NCBI GenBank assembly: GCA_021828835.1
Contig: JAJZCY010000009.1
Span: 1-38,805 of the forward strand
Direction of reading: 5' to 3'
Length of the DNA stretch: 38,805 nucleotides
From: Acidobacteriota bacterium
GTDB lineage: Bacteria; Acidobacteriota; Terriglobia; Terriglobales; Acidobacteriaceae
Below, one piece after another: positions 17,670-25,240 of this stretch (position 1 is its first letter; every line of letters begins with the position of its first letter). The notes below the pieces were generated by a model. That model saw only the letters and a program-made list of their open reading frames with translations. It searched no databases and was not told the DNA's origin. The position numbers and the translations under genes were made by a program.

Positions 17670-17864
17670 TTAGCGGGCCTTGGCCGTGCTCTTCTTTGCA
17701 GCCTTCTTGGCCGTGCTCTTCTTTGCAGCGGTTTTCTTTGCAGCCTTCTTCGCGGGGCTCTTCTTTGCAGCCGTCTTCTTTGCTGCCTTCTTCCGCGGAG
17801 CTGCCTTCTTCGCGGGTGCCGCCTTCTTGCTGGGTGCCTTTTTGCCTGTGGACTTCGTTGCCAT
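17670..17864 (-). CDS. Lysine/alanine-rich histone-H1-like protein
   Basis: A 64-residue, extremely basic protein built almost entirely from Lys, Ala, Pro, Thr and Ser. KKAAKKTAAKKS- and KKAAPRKKA-type blocks repeat along its length. It resembles the C-terminal tail of eukaryotic histone H1 and the small bacterial H1-like (Hc1/AlgP-type) nucleoid proteins, so non-specific DNA or RNA binding is likely. AGAGGAGA lies 5 bases before the ATG at 17864; the longer ORF-track start adds 23 unrelated residues. Internal DNA repeats (TTCTTTGCAGCC-type units) underlie the protein repeats and could change copy number by slippage. It is divergent from the gene at 18010 and ends in a strong terminator. Confidence 0.85.
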   Translation of the reverse strand: MATKSTGKKAPSKKAAPAKKAAPRKKAAKKTAAKKSPAKKAAKKTAAKKSTAKKAAKKSTAKAR

Positions 17865-18009
17865 TTGATTCTCCTCTGAGTTGTGTTTGCAACCAACCTC
17901 GCGCTGATTGACTAGCCCGATTGGATAAGTCATGGTTGCGACTGACAGGATAACGCGGCAGGGTGCAGGTTTGCACGATTTCTTCTCAGCGGCTGTATAG
18001 TGGTGCTAG

Positions 18010-18408
18010 ATGCGGAAGGGACTCACAACCTTTCTGGTCCTGTTCTTCCTCCTTGGTCCGCTCGCAGCGGCGCTCCCGACCAGTCAAGATGCGCTTCTCC
18101 CGGCTTGTTGCCGGCGGAACGGAGCGCACCACTGTGCCATGAGCATGGCAATGGCGAGAAACATGGCGGCAGAAGCTTCGGACGCAGGACCTGCATTCAG
18201 CGCTCCCCTCACCTGCCCGATGTGTCCTCGCGCTGTGCTGGCGTTGTTGCCGGTCCCGCACGCAATGCTGACAGAGGCGGCCACACCGCCGGCTTTGCGT
18301 GGACAGAGAATTCAAAAAGTTGCGGGGCATCTCGCAACCCGCTCCGCGTTTACCGCGAGCCACGCGGGACGCGCTCCTCCTATCCACCTGCCGGCGAAAA
18401 CTGCGTGA
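18010..18408 (+). CDS. Small Cys/His-rich secreted protein, unknown function
   Basis: A 132-residue protein that I do not recognise by name. It begins with a clear signal peptide (MRKGLTTFLVLFFLLGPLAAALP). The mature part has LPACCRRNGAHHCAMSMAMA near its start, combining paired cysteines, histidines and methionines, and later LTCPMCPRA. These are ligand sets typical of copper or other soft-metal binding. The remainder is Ala- and Pro-rich with no clear fold. It sits 205 bases before a TonB-dependent receptor on the same strand, which may hint at metal handling or uptake. Metal binding is an inference from residue composition only. Confidence 0.6.
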   Translation: MRKGLTTFLVLFFLLGPLAAALPTSQDALLPACCRRNGAHHCAMSMAMARNMAAEASDAGPAFSAPLTCPMCPRAVLALLPVPHAMLTEAATPPALRGQRIQKVAGHLATRSAFTASHAGRAPPIHLPAKTA

Positions 18409-18501
18409 GTCCTGCTGCTTGCGGTCTTTGAAGAACGCTGGACCGCAGGTTTCTCTTGGCGGGCATGGGCCCGCTTTCACGCGGCCGTCTCCTCAACCGA
18501 G

Positions 18502-18529
18502 CTGACACCAGGTTTTCCGCACTTATACT
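18502..18529 (+). promoter_or_regulatory. Possible sigma-70-type promoter of the TonB receptor gene
   Basis: CTGACA and TATACT are separated by 16 bases, ending about 85 bases before the receptor start codon, in a locally AT-richer stretch. Matches are good at both boxes, but the spacing is one short of optimal and there is no experimental support. Confidence 0.4.
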
Positions 18530-18613
18530 TTTTCTGCGTTTCCCCTGTCTGTCCGCTTCACGCGCGAAGCAATGCGCGGGAGAATGGCTCGCGTGCCTTC
18601 CCCGGAGGTACGA

Positions 18614-20908
18614 ATGTTTCGCAATGTTGTCCTCGCCTTTGCGGCGTTGCTTTTCGCCGCGCCTTGTGCCCGGGCCACGGTCTTTGCCGTGGTGCGCGGC
18701 ATCGTGCACGATGCGGAGCACCGGCCAATTGCCGGCGCCCGCGTGACTCTGCAATCGGCAAACTCCGCCTTCGTGCTGCACGCGGTCACCAATACCGATG
18801 GCGCCTTCGATCTTCAGCAGGCCCCCATCGGGCTCTACCAAGTGACCATTATGGCGAAAGGCTTTCAGACGCTGAAGGAAGACCTGATGCTTGTCTCCGG
18901 AACCAACCCGGTGCTGCATTTTCCGCTGGAGGTGGGCGGAGGGACCAGCTCCGTGGTGGTGCAGGGGACCACGAGCACCATCGCGGATACCGTGACGCCG
19001 ACCACGATGATCACGCGCAAGATGATCGAAGAGACGCCGGGCGCAGATCGCACCACCGCCATGGAGATGATCACCGATTACGTACCGGGCGCCTACATGA
19101 CCCACGACATGCTGCACGTCCGCGGCGGACACCAGACCAGCTGGTTGATCGATGGCGTGGAGATTCCGAATACCAAGATCGGCGCGAACGTCGGTCCGCA
19201 GATCGATCCCAAGGACATTGATTCGCTGGAGACGCAGCGCGGCAGCTACTCGGCCAGCCTCGGCGACCGCACCTACGGAATGTTCAACGTTCTGCCGCGC
19301 AACGGATTCGAGTTCAACCGCAATGGCGAGTTGATGCTTTACGGGGGCAACTTGCAGACCGGTGAAGTGCAGGTCGCTTTCGGAAATCACTCGGAGAAGA
19401 GCGCGTGGTATGCCAGCGCCACCGGGTCGCGCGCGGCCTACGGGCTGGCCACCCCGGTGCCGGCGATCTATCACGACGCCACTAACTCCGAAAGCGGCTT
19501 TGTCTCCCTCATCCGCAACCAGACGCCGAAAGATCAGTTTCGCGTGGACGCGCAGATGCGGCAGGATTTCTTTCAGGTGCCCTACGATCCCAGCCAGACC
19601 GACTACGAGTGCGCCTCCGGCTACTACTGCTCCTGGGGCCTGCGCGATGGGCAGACCGAGCGGGATTCGTTCGTGATCGCCAACTGGGTGCATACCATCT
19701 CGCCGAAGGCGGAGTTCTCGGCGGCGCCTTTCTATCACTTCAACCAGGCCAACTACGATTCCCGGCCCACCGACTACCCGGCCGCGACCACCTGGCATGA
19801 GACTTCGAATTATGCCGGCATGCAGACGGATGCGCACCTCGAGGCGGGATGGAACAGCTTCTCCGCTGGAATGTATTCCTTCGTTCAAAGGGAGAGCGAT
19901 CTCTTCGGGGTGGTGGTGAACAACGGGAACGGGTCATCGCTGCCGAACACAACATCCAACGCCAACGCAGGCCTGCTGGAGTTCTACCTGGACGATCACC
20001 TGCGGTTGGGCCGCTACGTGACGCTGCTCGGAGGAGAGCGCTTTTCCATCTACCGCGCCGAACTGAATGAGAGCGCGGTTTACCCGCGCATCGGCATGAC
20101 GGTTCGGGTTCCAAAACTGAACTGGGTGTTTCGCGGATTCTACGGCCACTACTTTCAGCCGGCCCCGATCCAAACCGTCTCTTCTTCGGTGCTGAACTAC
20201 GCCAGCAGCCAGCCGGCAGGCGAGAACACCTTCACGCCGCTGCCCTCCGAGCGGGATGAGGAACACCAATTCGGGGTCGCCATTCCCTACCGCGGATGGA
20301 TGCTCGATATCGACAACTTCAAGACGCGGGTCAATAACTACCTCGATCACTCGAACCTGGGTGAGTCCAACATGTACTTTCCGATTGCGATTGACGGCGC
20401 CCTCATCCGCGGCTGGGAGCTGACGCTGCGTTCCCCGGAACTCGCCCGCCGCGGGCAGTTCCACCTGAGCTATTCGAATCAGATCGCCGAGGAGCGCGGC
20501 AACATCATCGGCGGCTTCACGTGCAGCAATCCCAAAGATCCCGCCTGCAACCTCGGCCCCAACTACTTTCCCCTGGATCACGATCAGCGCGACACTCTGA
20601 ACGCGGGCTTTACGGTGAATTTGCCCACGCACACCTGGACGGCAAGCAATGTGTACTACGGCTCAGGATTCGCCAACGGCTTGGCGGGCTCCGGCTACGG
20701 TCCTTATCAGGGAAATTATCTTCCGGCGCACACCACCGTCGATCTCTCCGCCGGGCACAACTTCGGCGAGAACTGGACGCTGACCGGCAGCGTGGTAAAC
20801 GTGGCCAACTACCGCGTGCTGCTCGACAACTCCATCACCGTGGGAGGCTTTCACTACGACGATCCGCGCATGATCAACGCGGAGCTTCGCTACCGCTTCC
20901 ACTTCTAG
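18614..20908 (+). CDS. TonB-dependent receptor with carboxypeptidase-regulatory-like N-terminus
   Basis: A 764-residue outer-membrane receptor. A signal peptide (about 1-22, FRNVVLAFAALLFAAPCARA) is followed by a carboxypeptidase-D regulatory-like beta sandwich (about 25-105, VRGIVHDAEHRPIAGARVTL). The plug domain has LHVRGGHQTSWLIDGVEIP and FNVLPRNGF. The barrel ends in LRYRFHF with a terminal Phe, as expected for outer-membrane insertion. Such proteins import large ligands using TonB energy; the ligand is not readable. It is shorter than the roughly 1000-residue oar-like receptors common in acidobacteria. The start at 18614 has GGAGG 6 bases upstream; the ORF track's earlier start lacks this. 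The preceding Cys/His-rich gene could be functionally linked. Confidence 0.9.
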   Translation: MFRNVVLAFAALLFAAPCARATVFAVVRGIVHDAEHRPIAGARVTLQSANSAFVLHAVTNTDGAFDLQQAPIGLYQVTIMAKGFQTLKEDLMLVSGTNPVLHFPLEVGGGTSSVVVQGTTSTIADTVTPTTMITRKMIEETPGADRTTAMEMITDYVPGAYMTHDMLHVRGGHQTSWLIDGVEIPNTKIGANVGPQIDPKDIDSLETQRGSYSASLGDRTYGMFNVLPRNGFEFNRNGELMLYGGNLQTGEVQVAFGNHSEKSAWYASATGSRAAYGLATPVPAIYHDATNSESGFVSLIRNQTPKDQFRVDAQMRQDFFQVPYDPSQTDYECASGYYCSWGLRDGQTERDSFVIANWVHTISPKAEFSAAPFYHFNQANYDSRPTDYPAATTWHETSNYAGMQTDAHLEAGWNSFSAGMYSFVQRESDLFGVVVNNGNGSSLPNTTSNANAGLLEFYLDDHLRLGRYVTLLGGERFSIYRAELNESAVYPRIGMTVRVPKLNWVFRGFYGHYFQPAPIQTVSSSVLNYASSQPAGENTFTPLPSERDEEHQFGVAIPYRGWMLDIDNFKTRVNNYLDHSNLGESNMYFPIAIDGALIRGWELTLRSPELARRGQFHLSYSNQIAEERGNIIGGFTCSNPKDPACNLGPNYFPLDHDQRDTLNAGFTVNLPTHTWTASNVYYGSGFANGLAGSGYGPYQGNYLPAHTTVDLSAGHNFGENWTLTGSVVNVANYRVLLDNSITVGGFHYDDPRMINAELRYRFHF

Positions 20909-20955
20909 GCCGTGCAGGCGTTGGGAAATGAGCGTGGGTCGGCAGACCGGCGCGA

Positions 20956-21756
20956 CTATTTCCTTCCCAGGGAAGATTCTTCCACCGCATCGCGCCATCT
21001 CTCCAGAAAGTCGAGCAGTGCTTCCGGCGGCTTGAGCCATACATCGGCGGCGGTGTCGCGCAGCTCGGGGCGGACCAGAACGCTCAGTCCGCGGCCCTGC
21101 AAGGCGCGAAACGCCGCCTCGTCCGTGAGGTCGTCGCCGAGATAGGCAGCCGGTCCGCAATCGGCGCACTCGGACAGCAGAGTATCGACCGCGGCGCTCT
21201 TGTCGCGGCCGGCGCGCAGCTCCAGACCAGCCTCAAAAGGCAAGAGCCGGAAGCCCTGCCCATGCGCCAGCGGCTCAAAAAGAGCGCGCGTGCGCCGCTC
21301 GACCTCTGCGGCTTGCTGCGCCGACAGCCCGCGCCAGTGCATGACCGCTGCATTGGGTTTGGCCTCGTAAAGGCCGCCGAAGCTGTCCCCCGTAAGCTGC
21401 TCGTGCACTGCGCTGAGATTCCTCTGGACCGGATCGGGCAGGTGCTCGCGCTCATGCCGGCCATCGGGATGCAGCCGCTCAAACCCGTGCAGACCCCAGA
21501 TCTCAATCGGCTCGCGGAGACCGAGCAGCGACCCAATCTCCGAGCCGGGACGGCCGGTCACGACCACCATCCGCGTGACCTGCTGATCCTGAATCTGCTG
21601 AAGCAGTTCGCGCGCGCCCGGCCAGGGCACGGCCTGGAAGCGATCCACGTGAAACGGCGCCAGCGTGCCATCGTAATCGAGCAGCAGGAGCGGGCGGCGT
21701 CCTGCTGCGAAGCCGCTGAAGAAGCGATTCAGAATTGGAGCTGTGTCGGCAGTCAA
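20956..21756 (-). CDS. otsB: Trehalose-6-phosphate phosphatase
   Basis: A 266-residue HAD-superfamily phosphatase. Motif I is LLLLDYDGTLAPF with nucleophile Asp27 and general acid Asp29, motif II is VVVTGRP, the conserved lysine region is GRDKSAAVDTLL, and motif IV is YLGDDLTDEAAF. This is the usual OtsB layout and length. It removes phosphate from trehalose 6-phosphate to give trehalose. It lies 84 bases downstream of the membrane-anchored GT20 synthase gene on the same strand, so synthase and phosphatase are probably co-expressed. Its 3' end faces the TonB receptor gene. Confidence 0.93.
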   Translation of the reverse strand: MTADTAPILNRFFSGFAAGRRPLLLLDYDGTLAPFHVDRFQAVPWPGARELLQQIQDQQVTRMVVVTGRPGSEIGSLLGLREPIEIWGLHGFERLHPDGRHEREHLPDPVQRNLSAVHEQLTGDSFGGLYEAKPNAAVMHWRGLSAQQAAEVERRTRALFEPLAHGQGFRLLPFEAGLELRAGRDKSAAVDTLLSECADCGPAAYLGDDLTDEAAFRALQGRGLSVLVRPELRDTAADVWLKPPEALLDFLERWRDAVEESSLGRK

Positions 21757-21840
21757 GGGTCCATCTGCAGTGTAGCGCGCTGCCGAGACTTCCCGAAGCT
21801 CTCGCCCAGGTTTCGCTTTAGGAAGCGCTCAGCCAGCCGA

Positions 21841-24192
21841 TCATGCCGTCTTTTTTTGCAGCAGGTCCGAGGAGCCGAGCACGGTGCGAGTGACCCGCGC
21901 GATCGACAGGCCCTCTTCATGTTCCAGCCGCAGATCGCGCAGGTCGCCCAGAATGCTCGCGGCCCAGAGATAAACGTTGTGCTCCATTACCTGGCGGCGC
22001 ATGCGGCGCATGCGGTCGCGGCGCTCATGGCGTCCCATCTGCAATCCGCGATGCATGGCTTCCGCCACGGCATCGGTGTCATAGGGATTCACGATCAGCG
22101 CGTCCTGAAGCTCCAGGGCGGCGCCGGTGAACTTGCTTAGGATCAGCACGCCATCCTCGTCGCTGCGCGCAGCCACGTACTCCTTGGAAACCAGGTTCAT
22201 GCCGTCATGCAGCGAAGTGACCATGCAAAGATCGGCCACGTTGTACCAGCGGCGCAGCTCTCCGTGGGAGAGCTGGTCCTCAATCAGGACCACCGGCTTC
22301 CAATCGGAGGTGAGGAAGCGGTTGTTGATCTGCTCCACGAGTTCTTCCACGCGCACGCGCAGGTTGGCATAGCTGTGAATCCGGGTGCGGCTGGGTGCGG
22401 CAATCTGCACCAGCGTGAGCCGTCCCTGGTACCAGGGCCGCTCCTCCAGCAGGTGCTCAAAGGCGATCAGGCGCTCGACAATGCCCTTGGTGTAATCGAG
22501 ACGATCCACACCCAGGGCGATCGCCTCGGCGCGAACTCCGAAGGGCGCCAGAAGCGCGTCTCGCTCCGCCGTCAACGCAGCTTCATGAGTGAGCGCATCG
22601 CGGCGTTCTTCCTGTTCGCGGATTGCGTCCTCACAGGCGACGCTGATGGGATACGGCCGCACGCTTGTGAGGTGGCCATGATGCCGGGTAGTGAGCTGGT
22701 CGTGGCTGGTGCGGGCCTCCAATACGTGATCCACCGTGGCCAGAAAGTTATGGCAGTGCAGCGGAATGTGGAAGCCGAGGAGGTCCGCACCCAAAAGCCC
22801 CTCCAGCAGTTCGGTCTGCCACGGGCAGATGCCGAAGGCCTCCGGATTGGGCCAGGGAATATGCCAGAAGAGCGCCACACGGGCATCGGGACGCACCCGC
22901 TTGACCATGCGCGGCAGCAGCGCGAAATGGTAGTCCTGGGCCAGAACGATAGGCTCGGGGCAGTCTTTCATCTCCGCCAGCAGGGCGCGGGCGAAACGCT
23001 CGTTGATCTCCTGGTAGCACTTCCAATCGGCGGCGCGGAAGATCGGACGGGTATGAGCCACGTGGCAGAGCGGCCACAGCCCCTCATTGGCGAAGCCGTC
23101 GTAGAAGCGCTGCTCTTCTTCTTCGGTGGTCCACACCCGGCGGAGGGTGTACTTGGGATCTTCGGGAGGAACTCGCAGATGATCGAATTCATCCACCGTG
23201 AGGGCGTCGGCTTCACCGCAGCCGTTGGCCACCCACACGCCGTCGCTGGCGCGCAGTACCGGTTCGAGCGCGGTGACCAGTCCGCTGGGTGGAACCACCC
23301 AGTCAATGTCCTGTCCGTGGCGCACGTGCATGTAAGGCTCGCGGTTCGAAACAACGAAGATGCGCCTCGCTTTTGCGTGGCTGCGGATGTGGACGGCAAG
23401 TTTTTCGGCCGTCCACCACTGATCACCCGATTGGCGCAAGCGAGCCTCGGTGATGGCGGCCGCGCGCGCGGCCTTCAGGCTCTGCGCGATATTCTCCACC
23501 TCACGCGCGATCGGCGAGATAAGTTCCATGTCTTCGCCGATCGGACCAACCGCCTTGGCATTGCCAGTGCGAATGTGGCGCAAACGCTCGGCGATTCGGC
23601 TCATCGGACGGGTCAGGAACCAGGTCAGCATTCCGCCGGTGATGGCGGTAATCAGAATCATGCAGGCGACGATAAGCCAGAAGCTTCGACGCCACACCGC
23701 GCCGGCGTCGGCGGTGATATAGCTGGCATCCGCGACCAGGGCCATGGTTCCTGCAACGCGGGTACCATCGTGGAGCGGGAATGTGTGTTCCAGCCAGCGC
23801 CAATGCCCGGTTTTCCCAAATTGAGTTTGTTCGTCGTCCTGCTGCACCGTGCGCTTGACGGGGTCGAGGTATAGCGCGTGCATGACGCTGGAAGGTCCCG
23901 AACTGGCAAGAAGATGACCTTGGGCGTCGTAGATTGCAAGGCCCAATGCACCCGTATCTCTGCGCAGGTCCCTGGTCAAGCCGGAAAGCGCGGAGGAGTT
24001 GCCGGACTGCAGAGAGGCCTCGACGTCCGACACGATGGTCAGGCCCATCCACTTGGTGCGATTGTCAAGTTCCTGACGCAGAACATGACGGTGCGAGAGC
24101 ACATCAAAATACGTAAACGCGACGGAGACAATCGTCACGCTCGCAATCAGAGCCAGTATCAAACGAAGATGGAAGCGATGCACTGTTTTCAC
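21841..24192 (-). CDS. otsA: Membrane HAMP-sensor/trehalose-6-phosphate synthase (GT20) fusion
   Basis: A 783-residue protein joining a sensor-like membrane module to a GT20 glycosyltransferase. TM1 is about 9-29, an extracytoplasmic domain spans 30-170, TM2 is 171-192 and a HAMP-like linker is 193-245 (FLTRPMSRIAERLRHI). GT20 spans about 277-757. Donor-site residues are in place: Arg564 and Lys569 (GVDRLDYTKGI), Asp663 and Glu671 (SLHDGMNLVSKEY), His444 (FWHIPWPNPE) and Asp420 (QDYHFALLP). Spacing between them equals that of E. coli OtsA Arg262-Asp361-Glu369 and Asp130-His154. The front loop reads PPSGLVTALEP rather than the usual SAGGL, and the LWPxFHYR-type motif reads LWPLCHVAH, so it is a divergent subgroup. 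The frame opens at a GTG with a weak ribosome binding site. otsB follows. Confidence 0.88.
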   Translation of the reverse strand: MKTVHRFHLRLILALIASVTIVSVAFTYFDVLSHRHVLRQELDNRTKWMGLTIVSDVEASLQSGNSSALSGLTRDLRRDTGALGLAIYDAQGHLLASSGPSSVMHALYLDPVKRTVQQDDEQTQFGKTGHWRWLEHTFPLHDGTRVAGTMALVADASYITADAGAVWRRSFWLIVACMILITAITGGMLTWFLTRPMSRIAERLRHIRTGNAKAVGPIGEDMELISPIAREVENIAQSLKAARAAAITEARLRQSGDQWWTAEKLAVHIRSHAKARRIFVVSNREPYMHVRHGQDIDWVVPPSGLVTALEPVLRASDGVWVANGCGEADALTVDEFDHLRVPPEDPKYTLRRVWTTEEEEQRFYDGFANEGLWPLCHVAHTRPIFRAADWKCYQEINERFARALLAEMKDCPEPIVLAQDYHFALLPRMVKRVRPDARVALFWHIPWPNPEAFGICPWQTELLEGLLGADLLGFHIPLHCHNFLATVDHVLEARTSHDQLTTRHHGHLTSVRPYPISVACEDAIREQEERRDALTHEAALTAERDALLAPFGVRAEAIALGVDRLDYTKGIVERLIAFEHLLEERPWYQGRLTLVQIAAPSRTRIHSYANLRVRVEELVEQINNRFLTSDWKPVVLIEDQLSHGELRRWYNVADLCMVTSLHDGMNLVSKEYVAARSDEDGVLILSKFTGAALELQDALIVNPYDTDAVAEAMHRGLQMGRHERRDRMRRMRRQVMEHNVYLWAASILGDLRDLRLEHEEGLSIARVTRTVLGSSDLLQKKTA

Positions 24193-24205
24193 CCGGTCGA
24201 GCTCA

Positions 24206-24221
24206 ATCCAAGTACTTGGAT
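24206..24221. promoter_or_regulatory. 16-bp perfect palindrome upstream of the GT20 fusion gene
   Basis: ATCCAAGTACTTGGAT is self-complementary over all 16 bases. It ends 14 bases before the GTG start of the synthase gene, in the divergent region shared with the MlaE-like gene. It is placed and shaped like an operator for a dimeric repressor; the binding protein is unknown. Confidence 0.45.
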
Positions 24222-24396
24222 GCAGGCGCGCGACTCATCGCGCTTTGCATACAATGACCACCATGTAGTTTTTTTTCATATATTTGAAACCACCGAGCGC
24301 CCCGCATAGGGGGCGCACCGGCTTGCTGTCGGGGCGTCCCCGTCAGGTTCCCTCGCCAGGATCTCGGCGGGCGTACGGACCGTCATGCGCTATTCT

Positions 24397-24438
24397 GTCC
24401 TCATGTAGCTGCATCCATATATGCAGCTACATGAGGAC
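24397..24438. repeat. 18-bp perfect inverted repeat with 6-bp spacer before the MlaE-like gene
   Basis: The left arm GTCCTCATGTAGCTGCAT (24397-24414) and right arm ATGCAGCTACATGAGGAC (24421-24438) are exact complements around CCATAT. The repeat ends 19 bases before the MlaE-like ATG at 24458. As DNA it could be an operator; as RNA it would form a very stable hairpin burying the only purine-rich GAGGA in the leader. A T-tract is absent, so it is not a standard terminator. Confidence 0.7.
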
Positions 24439-24457
24439 TCCAGACCGGCCTGAGCCT

Positions 24458-25240
24458 ATGGCGACAAACGCAATCGAACGTACCGCCAAGCAAATCGTGC
24501 TGAGCGTCCAGGAGTACTCGCTCTTCGCATCGCGGGCCGTTCTCAATCTCGTTCGCCCGCCCATTTACTGGACCGATTTTCTGCTCCAGTCCGATGTCAT
24601 CGGCGTCGGCTCGGTGGCCATCGTGCTGCTGTCGGGCTTCTTTACCGGTGGTGTGCTGGCGCTGCAATCCGCGGCTACGCTGGCCGCCTTCGGAGCCACC
24701 GCAGTCACCGGCCAATTTGTCTCCCTGACCATGGTGCGCGAACTCGGTCCGGTGTTGACCGGAGTCATGGTCTCAGGGCGAAACGCGTCTTCAATGGCCA
24801 GTGAACTCGGCTCCATGGTAGTGACCGAACAGATAGACGCGATGCGCGCCCTGGGTGTCGATCCACTGCGCAAGCTGGTGACGCCGCGCATCTTCTCCAG
24901 CATCGTGATGCTGATGTTTCTCACCATTGTCGCGGATGCCTGTGGCATCCTCGGTGGCGGCGCGGTCACCGTCTTTCTGAATCATCAAAACGGGACGCAG
25001 TACTTCCACATGGCCTACGAGCGGCTGCGCTATCCCGACATCGTCCAGGGCACAGTAAAGCCGCTGTTCTTCGGCTATATCCTCAGCTCGATCGGATGCT
25101 TCTACGGGATGCGCACCACCGGCGGCACCCAGGGTGTGGGCCGCTCCACCATTTCGGCGGTGGTTGTGTCCTCGGTGCTCATCATCTTTGTGGACTTCCT
25201 CATCACCCATGTACTGCTTACCGTCTTTGGACTAGCATGA
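24458..25240 (+). CDS. mlaE: MlaE-family ABC transporter permease
   Basis: A 260-residue permease of the MlaE/TTG2B family, which works with an MCE protein to move phospholipids between membranes. Family hallmarks are LSGFFTGGVLALQ, the cytoplasmic-loop stretch TMVRELGPVLTGVMVSGR, ASELGSMVVTEQIDAMRALGVDP, and about five hydrophobic segments. I chose ATG 24458 because the protein then begins with the normal amphipathic helix. An in-frame ATG at 24431 lies inside the right arm of the inverted repeat and would add nine residues. The ATPase gene overlaps its stop by ATGA. No MCE (MlaD) or periplasmic partner gene is visible nearby. Confidence 0.92.
   Translation: MATNAIERTAKQIVLSVQEYSLFASRAVLNLVRPPIYWTDFLLQSDVIGVGSVAIVLLSGFFTGGVLALQSAATLAAFGATAVTGQFVSLTMVRELGPVLTGVMVSGRNASSMASELGSMVVTEQIDAMRALGVDPLRKLVTPRIFSSIVMLMFLTIVADACGILGGGAVTVFLNHQNGTQYFHMAYERLRYPDIVQGTVKPLFFGYILSSIGCFYGMRTTGGTQGVGRSTISAVVVSSVLIIFVDFLITHVLLTVFGLA

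Noticed and set aside
17690-17830. Short direct DNA repeats resembling a CRISPR-like array
   Set aside because: Units are about 12 bases, in frame with KKAAKK protein repeats, and there are no unique spacers of regular length.
17680-17868. Hydrophobic FFAA-repeat plus-strand ORF that could look like a membrane peptide
   Set aside because: It is the reverse reading of the Lys/Ala repeat gene, which has a good ribosome binding site and terminator on the minus strand.
18380-19888. 502-residue minus-strand ORF
   Set aside because: Antisense to the TonB receptor and its leader; composition is shadow-like.
22207-23874. 555-residue plus-strand ORF
   Set aside because: Antisense to the GT20 fusion gene, which has a full set of catalytic motifs; the plus frame has none.
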